Part shown: positions 36,344 through 44,258 of the stretch, piece by piece | Position numbering within the stretch: position 1 is the first letter of the stretch | Layout: each line of letters starts with the position of its first letter | Source of the DNA: Scytonema millei VB511283 | GTDB lineage: Bacteria > Cyanobacteriota > Cyanobacteriia > Cyanobacteriales > Chroococcidiopsidaceae | Assembly: GCF_000817735.3 (NCBI RefSeq) | Contig: NZ_JTJC03000010.1 | Span: forward strand, 44,620 to 108,619 | Length of the DNA stretch: 64,000 nucleotides | Reading direction: 5' to 3' | Translations under genes and position numbers: made by a program | The notes under the pieces: model-generated | The model's input: only the letters and a program-made list of their open reading frames with translations | What the model was told of the DNA's origin: nothing | The model's database searches: none

Positions 36344-37750
36344 CTAAAACACCGTACCGTCACTCTGTAACTGAATGGGGGAAACTCCATTCGGTCTGAG
36401 TTCGGCAGCAATCCGCCGTCCGGCGCTCCAAGTTCCGCCTTGCAAAATTTTGACTAAAGGCAGCTGCTTAGCATCCATTTCCAATTGCTGGCGGATCGTT
36501 GCAGCAATCTTGTCCAACAGAATCACAGTTAATGCTCGCCACTCGACAACGACTTCAGAGTCTACTGAGTGGGTTTGTTGGAAAATATCTGAGTGTTTGG
36601 CTTGTAGCAGTCCTAAATCGAGGCATAAACCACCATTGCGATATTCGGGCAGTCCGGTCAGGTCGTCAAGTCCCGTAATTTCCAAACCGAGTTCTTGTAG
36701 CGGCTCCAAAAGAGAATAAGTCAACCATTGCGAGAGTTTGTGAAATGGAACGAGGGAGTCGGTAATTGGTAGTTGGTAGTTGGTAGTTGGTAGTTGGTTG
36801 ACGGTAAACGCTGGCGCTACACTGCGTGAAGACAGTTGACAGTTGTTTTCAGCTCCCTCAGCTCCCATTCTTCGAGAAGGGCTTCGCCCTACAGCTCCCT
36901 CAGCTCTCTTCTCCCCCCTGCTCCCTTCCAAAGCAGGATGATACCAAACGTCGCCGAGGTTAACTCCGGCTATTTCAATTCTGCCAGACCAAATACTGCC
37001 GAGTCCGTCTAAAACAGCACGCAAAACTGTTGCAGCTGGTAGTTGTTTGTGGTGCGATCGCTGTAACAGATAATGTACGAGATGACCCGGACGGGCATTA
37101 TCGTCACCAAACATTTGCGGGTAGGCAAGGAGCGATCGCCCCAATTTTTGTAATAGTTCTACTCGTCCTGCCAACCCTACCAATGGATTATCGGCACTCA
37201 CCTGAAATCCTTGAGCTAGGGTTGCTTCACTCAGAGACTGCAATCCTTGGGCATCGACTTGTAAAAGCTGATGGGGATGGCTGGAGAAAGCACCTTGACA
37301 GAACATCCGAAAACTTGCCACTGCTAGCCCCTCCGATCGCTGAAAGATCGAATCGGTTTCTCGTTCGCAATACACCCAACGATCGCCCGCACCCGCATCT
37401 AACAGCACGCTGACGATCGCCAGATCGAATTTAGTCACGGCTCGCTCGACTGGCGATCGTCCTGCCAACATCCGCTCTAACTGAGCTAAACGCGGTACTC
37501 CACCAACTTCAAAATGCTGCCAGCGGCTATGAAAGGGAATTTGTCCATCGGGATATTGCTCTTGCATGACAGTGATAACATAGTCTGCCACCCGTCCCAA
37601 CTGCGTCAAATCGCAACGGAAGTGACTCAACTTATCTTGCTGTGCTAGCTCAAACAACTGCCCGCAGCGATCGCGAATTGCCTGCGGAGAACGCAAATAA
37701 GCGATCGCCTCTTCCCAAGACTGACGGCTATCGGAAGTTAGAATGCTCAT
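36344..37750 (-). CDS. URC4/Urg3-family protein (DUF1688), uracil catabolism
   Basis: 468 residues. Typical DUF1688 blocks: SPQAIRDRCGQLFELAQ, HSRWQHFEVGG, FDLAIVSVLLDAGAGDRWVY, NARPGHLVHYLLQR and YRNGGLCLDLGLL. In yeasts URC4 is required for use of uracil as nitrogen source; its reaction is uncertain. It lies 85 bp after the GTP cyclohydrolase II-like gene in the same direction, the known URC pairing. Around residues 280-340 the protein contains repeat-encoded residues (TTNYQLPIT-type) that interrupt it. Confidence 0.88.
   Translation of the reverse strand: MSILTSDSRQSWEEAIAYLRSPQAIRDRCGQLFELAQQDKLSHFRCDLTQLGRVADYVITVMQEQYPDGQIPFHSRWQHFEVGGVPRLAQLERMLAGRSPVERAVTKFDLAIVSVLLDAGAGDRWVYCERETDSIFQRSEGLAVASFRMFCQGAFSSHPHQLLQVDAQGLQSLSEATLAQGFQVSADNPLVGLAGRVELLQKLGRSLLAYPQMFGDDNARPGHLVHYLLQRSHHKQLPAATVLRAVLDGLGSIWSGRIEIAGVNLGDVWYHPALEGSRGEKRAEGAVGRSPSRRMGAEGAENNCQLSSRSVAPAFTVNQLPTTNYQLPITDSLVPFHKLSQWLTYSLLEPLQELGLEITGLDDLTGLPEYRNGGLCLDLGLLQAKHSDIFQQTHSVDSEVVVEWRALTVILLDKIAATIRQQLEMDAKQLPLVKILQGGTWSAGRRIAAELRPNGVSPIQLQSDGTVF
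36760..36925. repeat. Compound repeat insertion inside URC4
   Basis: Heptamers of AGTTGGT (about five, 36764-36800), an AACTGTC-type stretch, GCTCCCTCA units (36850-36910) and a palindromic AGGGC-TTC-GCCCT element (36878-36890) follow each other. All are read through in frame on the minus strand, adding about 55-60 codons. Confidence 0.82.
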
Positions 37751-37751
37751 T

Positions 37752-37835
37752 CTCAGTTATCAGTTATCAGTTATCAGTTATCAGGGAGCAGCTTATTCCG
37801 CCTTACGACTTACGACTTACGACTTACGACTTACA
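37752..37835. repeat. STRR spacer between the two URC genes
   Basis: TCAGTTA heptamers (about five) and CGACTTA heptamers (about four) take up nearly the whole spacer. Confidence 0.85.
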
Positions 37836-39092
37836 TCATTCCATTTCTCTACCTTTAATTTCTGTCAATCCTAACGTATCTAGTACCACGCCAGGAGTGT
37901 AGTAGCCAGCGGCTTTTTTCGCCTCGATTTCTACTTGTGCGTCTTGGGGAATCAAATCCTCGGGAATTGGCACTCGTTCGACAACTTCAATACCTGAGTT
38001 GGTGATGGCTTCATATTTCATGTTGCTCATCGATACCAAACGCTCGATTCGAGTTATGCCCAACCAATGCAATACGTCTGGCATTAACTCTTGGAAGCGC
38101 ATATCTTGCACCCCAGCAACGCATTCCGTGCGGGCAAAGTAAGCATCAGCGCGATCGCCTCCTTCTTGCCGCTTGCGGGCATTGTAAACTAGAAACTTCG
38201 TCACTTCTCCCAATGCCCGACCTTCTTTCCGACAGTAGACAATGACTCCCGCACCCCCTTCCTGTGCTGTTTGAATGCAGACTTCAATTCCATGCACTAG
38301 GTAAGGACGACAGGTACAAATATCGCTGCCAAAGACATCGGAACCATTGCATTCATCGTGAACCCGCACTGCCAAGGGTCGATTGGGGTCAGTAATTGCT
38401 GCCAAATCGCCAAATATATATACAGTGACTCCGCCAATTGGCGGCAGGAATACTTCTAAATCCGATCGCGTCACTAATTCTGGGAACATCCCCCCGGTTT
38501 GCTCAAACAAGGCACGGCGCAAGTCTGCTTCAGGAATTTGAAATCGTTTGGCAATGCCTGGTAAATACCATACAGGCTCGATCGCTGCTTTAGTAACGAC
38601 GACATCGCCTTTAGATTTGAGCAGCTTGCCATCGATCGCCAACCGCCCTTTTTCCACTGCTGCTTGTAATTCTGGAAGATAAACGTGCGCCTTGGTAATA
38701 GCGATCGTCGGTCTGATATCGTATCCTTCCTGGTAGTAAGACGCAAACGCTTCTCCTACCATTGCCCCAAACGGATCGAGTGAAACTATTTTCTCCGGGT
38801 CGTACCAACTCGGATAAGGACCAATATGTTCGACCGGCGAAGTATTCGTTAAATCGGCACGGTGATCTGCTTGCAATACCCCGCTTGCTACAGCCAGAGC
38901 GCGATAGACAGCATAACCTCCTGAATGTGTCCCGATCGCATTTCTGTGACTCGGGTTAGCGAGGGTAGCCACAACCGGACCCCGTTGCATCGGGTCTTTG
39001 TCTCCCCAGCGAATCGGAATAGGTTGCGAACCAAAATTGCTCGGGTGAGAAGTCAGGATAATATGCCTGGGACTACTTTTTCGCTCTTGCAT
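37836..39092 (-). CDS. GTP cyclohydrolase II-like protein, URC1/Urg1 type
   Basis: 418 residues from ATG 39092; a TTG at 39149 would add 19. The C-terminal half is a GCHII domain: zinc Cys in ECNGSDVFGSDICTC (all three ligands), and KEGRALGEVTK in place of the QEGRGIGL motif of true RibA. The N-terminal half (HIILTSHPSNFG, ANPSHRNAIGTHSGGYAVYRALA, DPFGAMV) is specific to the URC1 group. Next to URC4, it most likely acts in the URC uracil-degradation pathway rather than in riboflavin synthesis. Confidence 0.9.
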   Translation of the reverse strand: MQERKSSPRHIILTSHPSNFGSQPIPIRWGDKDPMQRGPVVATLANPSHRNAIGTHSGGYAVYRALAVASGVLQADHRADLTNTSPVEHIGPYPSWYDPEKIVSLDPFGAMVGEAFASYYQEGYDIRPTIAITKAHVYLPELQAAVEKGRLAIDGKLLKSKGDVVVTKAAIEPVWYLPGIAKRFQIPEADLRRALFEQTGGMFPELVTRSDLEVFLPPIGGVTVYIFGDLAAITDPNRPLAVRVHDECNGSDVFGSDICTCRPYLVHGIEVCIQTAQEGGAGVIVYCRKEGRALGEVTKFLVYNARKRQEGGDRADAYFARTECVAGVQDMRFQELMPDVLHWLGITRIERLVSMSNMKYEAITNSGIEVVERVPIPEDLIPQDAQVEIEAKKAAGYYTPGVVLDTLGLTEIKGREME

Positions 39093-39191
39093 CGTTGTAT
39101 ATGCTCTACCTGCTAATGGGGTTAAGAGGGCTGTGACGCAACCAGACAAAGTGAGATGCTACGAATAGCAAACCTTAAAGGGGAAACCTCA

Positions 39192-39218
39192 ATTATAGCG
39201 ATCGAATTTTGGTTTCAA
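39192..39218 (-). promoter_or_regulatory. Candidate sigma-70 promoter of the URC operon
   Basis: On the minus strand TTGAAA (39213-39218) and TATAAT (39192-39197) are separated by 15 bp, a little short. The site is about 100 bp upstream of the URC1 start. By-eye match only. Confidence 0.4.
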
Positions 39219-39417
39219 TAGTAACCCATAGCACGAAATTGGCTGCTATCGGGTTAAATCTGAGGTTCAGGGTGCTAGCCTTTCGGATTAATGTATAAAA
39301 AAATACAAAAATTTGGCAAGACTTGCTTAATTCTAAAATTTAAGGAAACGGTTAAAGCCCTTAGTCATACCGCGATCGCCTTTAACATCCGATTTAACTA
39401 ATAACTGAGCTGTCAAC

Positions 39418-39640
39418 TACCCGCCGCTAAGTCGGAGTACCGACTATAGCGGGGGCTTGAAAGAGGTAGATTTGCCACCTACTTAATTCAAGACTAAGCA
39501 GTTGTCTAGCCTGTGCGGAAAACGTAACCTAAGCTAACTGAGCGTGGCAGCTCAAATCACATACAGGATGCTTCCCAAGTCTTGTATCTCTGAGTTAGCT
39601 CTCTTGCGATGGGAAGTACACACCAATAGGGCTTATCGCC
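39418..39640 (+). ncRNA. HEARO / omega RNA scaffold of an IscB-type OMEGA system
   Basis: The stretch directly before the IscB-type ORF folds by eye into mutually compatible helices: a long hairpin at 39420-39455 (inner stem AGTCGG/CCGACT); AGCTAACT (39532-39539) with AGTTAGCT (39593-39600); GAGC/GCTC (39540-39543/39550-39553); ATACA (39561-39565) with TGTAT (39583-39587); a CTTCCC (39571-39576) to GGGAAG (39611-39616) pseudoknot; and GCGAT (39606-39610) with ATCGC (39635-39639). Position and architecture fit HEARO RNAs, which are the guide RNAs of IscB/IsrB. The guide would be the bases just 5' of about 39418. All helices are intact. A covariance-model search is needed to confirm. Confidence 0.75.
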
Positions 39641-39970
39641 ATGCAATTTGTACCAGTTGTAGACAGTAATCAGCGCCCCCTAATGCCAACAACGCCGAAG
39701 CGATCGCGACGTTGGATAGAGTCGGGCAAAGCTACGGGATTTTGGAAACGCGGGATATTCTGCGTTCGTCTAAATGTCGAGCCATCAAACCGCAACACTC
39801 AGCCAATCGCAGTAGGTGTTGACTCAGGCAGTAAACGCGAGGGATTTAGCGTCAAGTCTCAATCACATACATACCTAAATATTTTGGCTCATGCCGTGGA
39901 TTGGGTAAAGGATGCTGTCGAGACTCGCCGTAAGCGGTGGTTTAGCCTTAATTGGTGCAGTAGTCGCTGA
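39641..39970 (+). pseudogene. Truncated IscB/IsrB-type ORF (PLMP and RuvC-I only)
   Basis: 109 codons. The N-terminal PLMP domain (VVDSNQRPLMPTTPKRSRRWIESGKA) and RuvC-I (PIAVGVDSGSKREGFSV, Asp61) are present. The frame then reaches the start of the Arg-rich bridge helix (DAVETRRKR) and stops matching at about 39936. RuvC-II, HNH and RuvC-III are absent; a full IscB has about 400-500 residues. The last 11 codons come from another gene read out of frame. It cannot be told whether the parent was IscB (with HNH) or IsrB (without). Confidence 0.82.
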
Positions 39971-40143
39971 ATTTGTCGCGGGAACAGGAGGCACGCGATC
40001 GAGAATTGCCTATAGTATTCTGAATCTCTAGCTACAACTTACAAATCCCTCGGATATTCGCGGCGCTATTTTTGACTACAGGTTTAGGCGTTATTATCTT
40101 TGTGGGCTTAAGTGCCTTATCTGACTGGCTACTCCGTCACTGA
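39939..40143 (+). pseudogene. 3' fragment of an ABC transporter permease (SsuC/TauC type), frameshifted
   Basis: In the frame from 39939 the DNA encodes GLALIGAVVAEFVAGTGGT, a permease segment, followed by RSRIAYSILNL and a stop. After a one-base shift it continues SYNLQIPRIFAALFLTTGLGVIIFVGLSALSDWLLRH and stops at 40143. This is the last 65 or so residues of a NitT/TauT-type permease. The rest of the gene was lost in the deletion that joined it to the IscB-type ORF. Confidence 0.8.
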
Positions 40144-40169
40144 CACGAAAGCGCAATAAAAGAAGATGG

Positions 40170-40235
40170 GTAATGGGTTAATTGATAACTGATAACTGAT
40201 AACTGATAACTGATAACTGATAACTGATAACTGAC
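40170..40235. repeat. AACTGAT heptamer block
   Basis: About seven AACTGAT/AACTGATA units stand directly before the FAD oxidase start codon, leaving no room for a normal Shine-Dalgarno. Confidence 0.85.
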
Positions 40236-40236
40236 T

Positions 40237-41571
40237 ATGATGGATTGGGATGCACTGACGGCTGAGTTACAGGGAATTGAAGTTATTAGCGACCCTAACC
40301 AAGTTGCTAAGTTGTCTCAGGATTACCATACTTTTAGCCCCATATTGCAAGTTCAATTAGACGGGAAAAAAGGAGATTTGGTTGTCCGTCCCACGACGGA
40401 AGCAGAGGTAATGCAAGTCGCTGCAACCTGCGTTAAATACCGCGTTTCCGTAACGATACGGGGGGCTGGAACGGGGAATTACGGGCAGTGCGTACCCCTC
40501 CACGGGGGCGTGGTTTTAGATATGTCACGGATGCAGGCAATTCGCTGGATTAAATCGGGAGTAGCGCGGGTAGAAGCAGGGATAAAATTAGCGGCTTTGG
40601 ACAAAAAAGCGCGAGAAACGGGGTGGGAGATCCGAATGGCTCCTTCTACTTATCGGACAGCGACGATTGGCGGGTTTATTGCTGGCGGGAGTGGGGGAAT
40701 TGGTTCGATTATGTACGGACAGTTGCGCGATCGCGGTAATATTAATGCAATTCGCGTGGTGACGATGGAAGACGAACCCCGTGCGATTGAACTGCGGGGA
40801 GACGAGATCCACAAAGTCAATCATGCTTGGGGAATTAATGGCATTATCACGGAATTAGAAATACCCCTCGGTGCAGCTTATCCTTGGGTTGAAGTTATTG
40901 TCACTTTTGAAAGTTTTATGGCGGCTGCCCATTTCGGTCAGGCTTTGGGCGATGCTGACGGTACGATCAAAAAGCTGATTTCTATTTTTGCTTGGTCAAT
41001 TCCTACTTATTTCGGGGCGATTCGTCAGTACATTCCTGATGGAACTCATGCAGCACTCTTAATGGTGGCTGAGTCGAGTATGGAAACATTACCAGGATTG
41101 GTACAAGAATATGGCGGCTGTATTACCTATGAGCGATCGCCACAGGATGCAGGTAAGGGATGTAACTTGGCAGAATTTACCTGGAATCATACCACTTTAC
41201 ACGCCCGCAGCGCCGACCCTAATATTACCTACCTGCAAAGTCTCTTCCCCGCCGATAAAAATCTCCAAATGGTAGACCATATGTATCGTTACTTTGACGA
41301 TGAGGTGATGATGCATTTAGAATTTATCCGTGCTGGTGGTAGAACTGTTCCTGCTGCTTTGCAGTTGGTACGATACACTACCGAGGAACGCCTGAACGAA
41401 ATTATCCGCTATCACGAAGAACACGGGGTTTTTATTGCCAATCCGCATACATACATTATTGAAGACGGTGGCAGAAAAGTTATCGACCCAGAACAGATGA
41501 AGTTTAAACAAATGGTCGATCCCTATGGGTTGCTCAATCCAGGTAAGATTAAGGCGTTGATGCGATCGTAG
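40237..41571 (+). CDS. FAD-binding oxidoreductase (GlcD/FAD_binding_4 family)
   Basis: 444 residues. FAD-binding PCMH domain: VVRPTTEAEVMQVAATC, RGAGTGNYGQCVPLHGGVVLDMSRM, PSTYRTATIGGFIAGGSGGIGS. The C-terminus DPYGLLNPGKIKALM closes the family fold. It is presumably an oxidase or dehydrogenase of a hydroxy-acid or heterocycle. It starts 12 bp before a second FAD enzyme. Its location by the URC genes and a lost permease suggests a possible role in pyrimidine-related metabolism, but this is only inference. Confidence 0.88.
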   Translation: MMDWDALTAELQGIEVISDPNQVAKLSQDYHTFSPILQVQLDGKKGDLVVRPTTEAEVMQVAATCVKYRVSVTIRGAGTGNYGQCVPLHGGVVLDMSRMQAIRWIKSGVARVEAGIKLAALDKKARETGWEIRMAPSTYRTATIGGFIAGGSGGIGSIMYGQLRDRGNINAIRVVTMEDEPRAIELRGDEIHKVNHAWGINGIITELEIPLGAAYPWVEVIVTFESFMAAAHFGQALGDADGTIKKLISIFAWSIPTYFGAIRQYIPDGTHAALLMVAESSMETLPGLVQEYGGCITYERSPQDAGKGCNLAEFTWNHTTLHARSADPNITYLQSLFPADKNLQMVDHMYRYFDDEVMMHLEFIRAGGRTVPAALQLVRYTTEERLNEIIRYHEEHGVFIANPHTYIIEDGGRKVIDPEQMKFKQMVDPYGLLNPGKIKALMRS

Positions 41572-41582
41572 AGTGACTCTAC

Positions 41583-43073
41583 ATGGAATCTCAAAATCCC
41601 AAAGTTGTTGTTGTCGGTGCTGGTTGGGCTGGATTAGGAGCTACATATCGCCTAGCAAAGCAAGGCTACAATGTGACGCTGTTAGAAGCAGGTGCTTATC
41701 CTGGGGGTTTGGTTGCAGGTTGGAAAACTCCAGGGGGGCAATCGGTAGAAGCAGGAATTCACGGTTTCTGGTATCCTTACAGCAATATCTTTTCCCTCGT
41801 ACGGGAATTAGGGATTAATCCTTTTACGCCTTTTACCCGTTCTTCCCAGTATTCCCCTGCGGGTTTAGAGGTAGAGTCGCCAATTTTTCAAGATTTACCA
41901 CGCCTTCCTACACCACTGGGAACTTTTCTCTACACCCAGTTCAAACGATTACCTTTAAGCGATCGCCTCAGTGCATTACCATTACTCTATGCTGTAGTAG
42001 ATTTTGATAACAGCGATGCAGCTTGGCTGCGTTACGATAAAGTTACAGCCCGCGAACTATTCAAAGATTTTGGCGTATCGGCTAGACTCTACCGCGATTC
42101 ATTTGAGCCGATGTTGCTGGTAGGATTATTTGCACCAGGCGAACAATGTTCTGCGGCTGCGGCTTTGGGCATGTTGTATTATTTCATCTTGGCGCACCAA
42201 CCAGATTTTGACGTGGTTTGGTGTCGGGGTACGGTAGGGGAAAAGATTTTTCGTCCTTGGGTGGAACAAATCGAACAGGTGGGAGGAAAAATTCTGCCTA
42301 ACCGTCGCGTGAGTGACATTCTGCTTGATAGTGAAGGTTTAGCAAAAGCTGTGGTTTGCGGGGATGAAGTGTTTGAGGCGGATGCTGTCATCTTTGCTGT
42401 CGGAGTCAGCGGAATGCAGAAAATTGTTAGTAGTAGTTCTAGCTTGCAAAGTCGCAAAGAATTTCGCAATTTAATGAATTTAGGTGCGGTTGACGTATTA
42501 GCAACTCGGCTATGGTGCGATCGCAAAATTCACATTCCCCGTCCTTCCAATGCTTGTTTTGGTTTTGATGTTACCACGGGTTGGACGTTTTTCGATCTCA
42601 ATGCTTTACACGATGAATACCGCGATGTATCAGAAACAGTAATTGAAGCAGATTTTTATCATGCCAACCAACTGTTACCAATGAGCGATGAGGAAATTGT
42701 TCAGATGGTGCAAGATTATTTAGCCACTTGCGTACCAGAATTTCAAGCCGCTAAAATTCGCGATCGCAGTGTGATTCGATTATCTAGAGCAGTGACTCAT
42801 TTTGCGCCTGGTAGCTATCAGAATATGTTGCCAGCCAAGACGAGTATAGATAATCTATTTATGAGTGGTGATTGGATTATTACTCGACACGGTTCTTGGT
42901 CGCAAGAAAAAGCCTACGTCACTGGTTTAGAAGCAGCAAATTTAGTTATAGAAAGATTGCGTAAGGGGACAAAAGCCGAAATTATCCCCGTCGAAGCAGA
43001 CGAACCGCATATACAGATAATGCGATCGCTTAATGGAAAGTTACGTAATTTGAGCAATATTTTTAATGTCTAG
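41583..43073 (+). CDS. FAD-dependent oxidoreductase (amine oxidase / carotenoid desaturase fold)
   Basis: 496 residues. Dinucleotide-binding motif VVVGAGWAGLGATYRLAKQGYNVTLLEAG and the FAD-closing segment DNLFMSGDWI...GLEAANLV at the C-terminus. Resembles phytoene/zeta-carotene desaturase-like enzymes, but the substrate is not evident. It begins 12 bp after the FAD_binding_4 enzyme and overlaps the next ORF by eight bases, so the three genes form an operon. Confidence 0.88.
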   Translation: MESQNPKVVVVGAGWAGLGATYRLAKQGYNVTLLEAGAYPGGLVAGWKTPGGQSVEAGIHGFWYPYSNIFSLVRELGINPFTPFTRSSQYSPAGLEVESPIFQDLPRLPTPLGTFLYTQFKRLPLSDRLSALPLLYAVVDFDNSDAAWLRYDKVTARELFKDFGVSARLYRDSFEPMLLVGLFAPGEQCSAAAALGMLYYFILAHQPDFDVVWCRGTVGEKIFRPWVEQIEQVGGKILPNRRVSDILLDSEGLAKAVVCGDEVFEADAVIFAVGVSGMQKIVSSSSSLQSRKEFRNLMNLGAVDVLATRLWCDRKIHIPRPSNACFGFDVTTGWTFFDLNALHDEYRDVSETVIEADFYHANQLLPMSDEEIVQMVQDYLATCVPEFQAAKIRDRSVIRLSRAVTHFAPGSYQNMLPAKTSIDNLFMSGDWIITRHGSWSQEKAYVTGLEAANLVIERLRKGTKAEIIPVEADEPHIQIMRSLNGKLRNLSNIFNV

Positions 43074-43515
43074 TATGTATCAAACACTGGCACCAAGATC
43101 GGACTGGCAATCTTTCCTGCAAGTTTTGGAGAAGTTAGATAACGGAGAAGTCGGCACCAGTAACGAGCAAATCCTGTTAAGCTTCAAGCAGTTTGCAGCT
43201 ACCATCGCTACGAATTGCGACTGTGTTGCTCAAGTATACTTTGGTGCGATCGCTCCAATTTGTAAGCAACGACCAGAATTGGAAAGTGAGCTAATCAAAA
43301 AAGCTTTGTTACCTCTGATATACTTAGAGTTGACAAACTTAGAAGATGTACTGAAATGGGTCAGTTGGTACTCGCAACAGACTAAACCCTATTTTGGCAG
43401 AACTAGTAATGAGGGAATATTCTGGCTTCGCTATGATTTACCTCTAAAGTGGGAGTTGATTCAGGAACTAATCAATGAAATCCTGGAGGAAGAGAAAGAA
43501 GATAATTTGGAATAA
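43066..43515 (+). CDS. Small soluble protein of unknown function, coupled to the FAD enzyme
   Basis: 149 residues, acidic and mostly helical, with three Cys (NCDCV, ICK) and a Trp-rich centre (VLKWVSWYSQQ). It begins at ATG 43066 and overlaps the previous stop by eight bases. No family recognised. The overlap suggests a partner of the FAD oxidoreductase. Confidence 0.65.
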   Translation: MSSMYQTLAPRSDWQSFLQVLEKLDNGEVGTSNEQILLSFKQFAATIATNCDCVAQVYFGAIAPICKQRPELESELIKKALLPLIYLELTNLEDVLKWVSWYSQQTKPYFGRTSNEGIFWLRYDLPLKWELIQELINEILEEEKEDNLE

Positions 43516-43543
43516 AAGTTAGCTTAATACTGTATCTTCGTTT

Positions 43544-43909
43544 TTATTTACTGGCTCTACCAACCAAATAGCTCAGTAAGCTTGTAACCGTAGAAGTAAG
43601 AGTAGCGATCGCAAATCTTATTTCTCCCTCAGTTGCATTATCTTTTTGTAAAAGTGTGAAAGCATAAAAGTCTATTAGTAAAACTACAATTAGAGCTACG
43701 ATAAAAACCGCAATATCTTTTATCCAAAAGGATATGTATTTCTGATATCGTTCGAGTTCTTTATCTTTGTCACGATTTCTGCGTTCAAATTCTGCTTCTT
43801 GAGGAGAAGATAGATTTAGGGAACCTGTGGTGACTAGTTTCTCAGTTGCAGATGATAAATTGAGAGAACCTTCAGAAATTAATTCTTGTGGTTCTTGTGG
43901 CTCTTGCAT
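43544..43909 (-). CDS. Small membrane protein with charged N-terminal region
   Basis: 121 residues: an N-terminal tail with two SLNLSS repeats, a charged coiled-coil-like stretch (EAEFERRNRDKDKELERYQKYISFW), one strong helix (IAVFIVALIVVLLIDFYAFTLL) and a C-terminal amphipathic or second helix (LTSTVTSLLSYLVGR). It lies 23 bp after a ribbon-helix-helix gene. No family recognised. Confidence 0.65.
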   Translation of the reverse strand: MQEPQEPQELISEGSLNLSSATEKLVTTGSLNLSSPQEAEFERRNRDKDKELERYQKYISFWIKDIAVFIVALIVVLLIDFYAFTLLQKDNATEGEIRFAIATLTSTVTSLLSYLVGRASK

Positions 43910-43932
43910 ATAAACGTGAGGGCTTGTTTATA

Positions 43933-44154
43933 TCAAGGTATATTAATTTCAGTAGCTAGAGGTTGATTTGATTCAGCAATTCCAAACTTTTTACCCTGCT
44001 CTTTAGCAGCGATCGCAATTTGCATCAAAGCGATCGCTTGTCGCAAAACATCGCTTTTAGTACCACCGATTTTTTGAGCAATTTCTTCCAGTTTTTCATT
44101 AAGCTCTGGAGATAAGTCGAGATTCAAATGAACTATTTCTTGAGTTTTGGTCAT
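43933..44154 (-). CDS. Ribbon-helix-helix DNA-binding protein (CopG/antitoxin type)
   Basis: 73 residues from ATG 44154, which has GAGGA seven bases upstream; a farther ATG at 44175 lies upstream of that site. The RHH fold is visible as strand VHLNLDLS, helix PELNEKLEEIAQKIG and helix TKSDVLRQAIALMQIAIAAKEQGKKFG. Such proteins are antitoxins or small repressors. No toxin of a known family lies next to it; the downstream gene encodes a membrane protein. Confidence 0.82.
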   Translation of the reverse strand: MTKTQEIVHLNLDLSPELNEKLEEIAQKIGGTKSDVLRQAIALMQIAIAAKEQGKKFGIAESNQPLATEINIP

Positions 44155-44258
44155 AATTTCATCCTCATCCCTCATCTATAAATGATTTTATACAATAAAT
44201 CATAACTCTTAAAGCGCAAGTAATTTTTATCTTGACGCTGAATCAAAAGCGACCGCCC

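Noticed and set aside
39093..39417. Riboswitch upstream of the URC1 gene (minus strand)
   Set aside because: The GTP cyclohydrolase homology suggested an FMN riboswitch, but no RFN-like conserved core can be found on the minus strand.
43933..44154. Classic type II toxin-antitoxin locus
   Set aside because: The RHH protein is antitoxin-like, but no RelE, PIN, Fic, HipA or similar toxin is next to it. It is kept only as a tentative finding.
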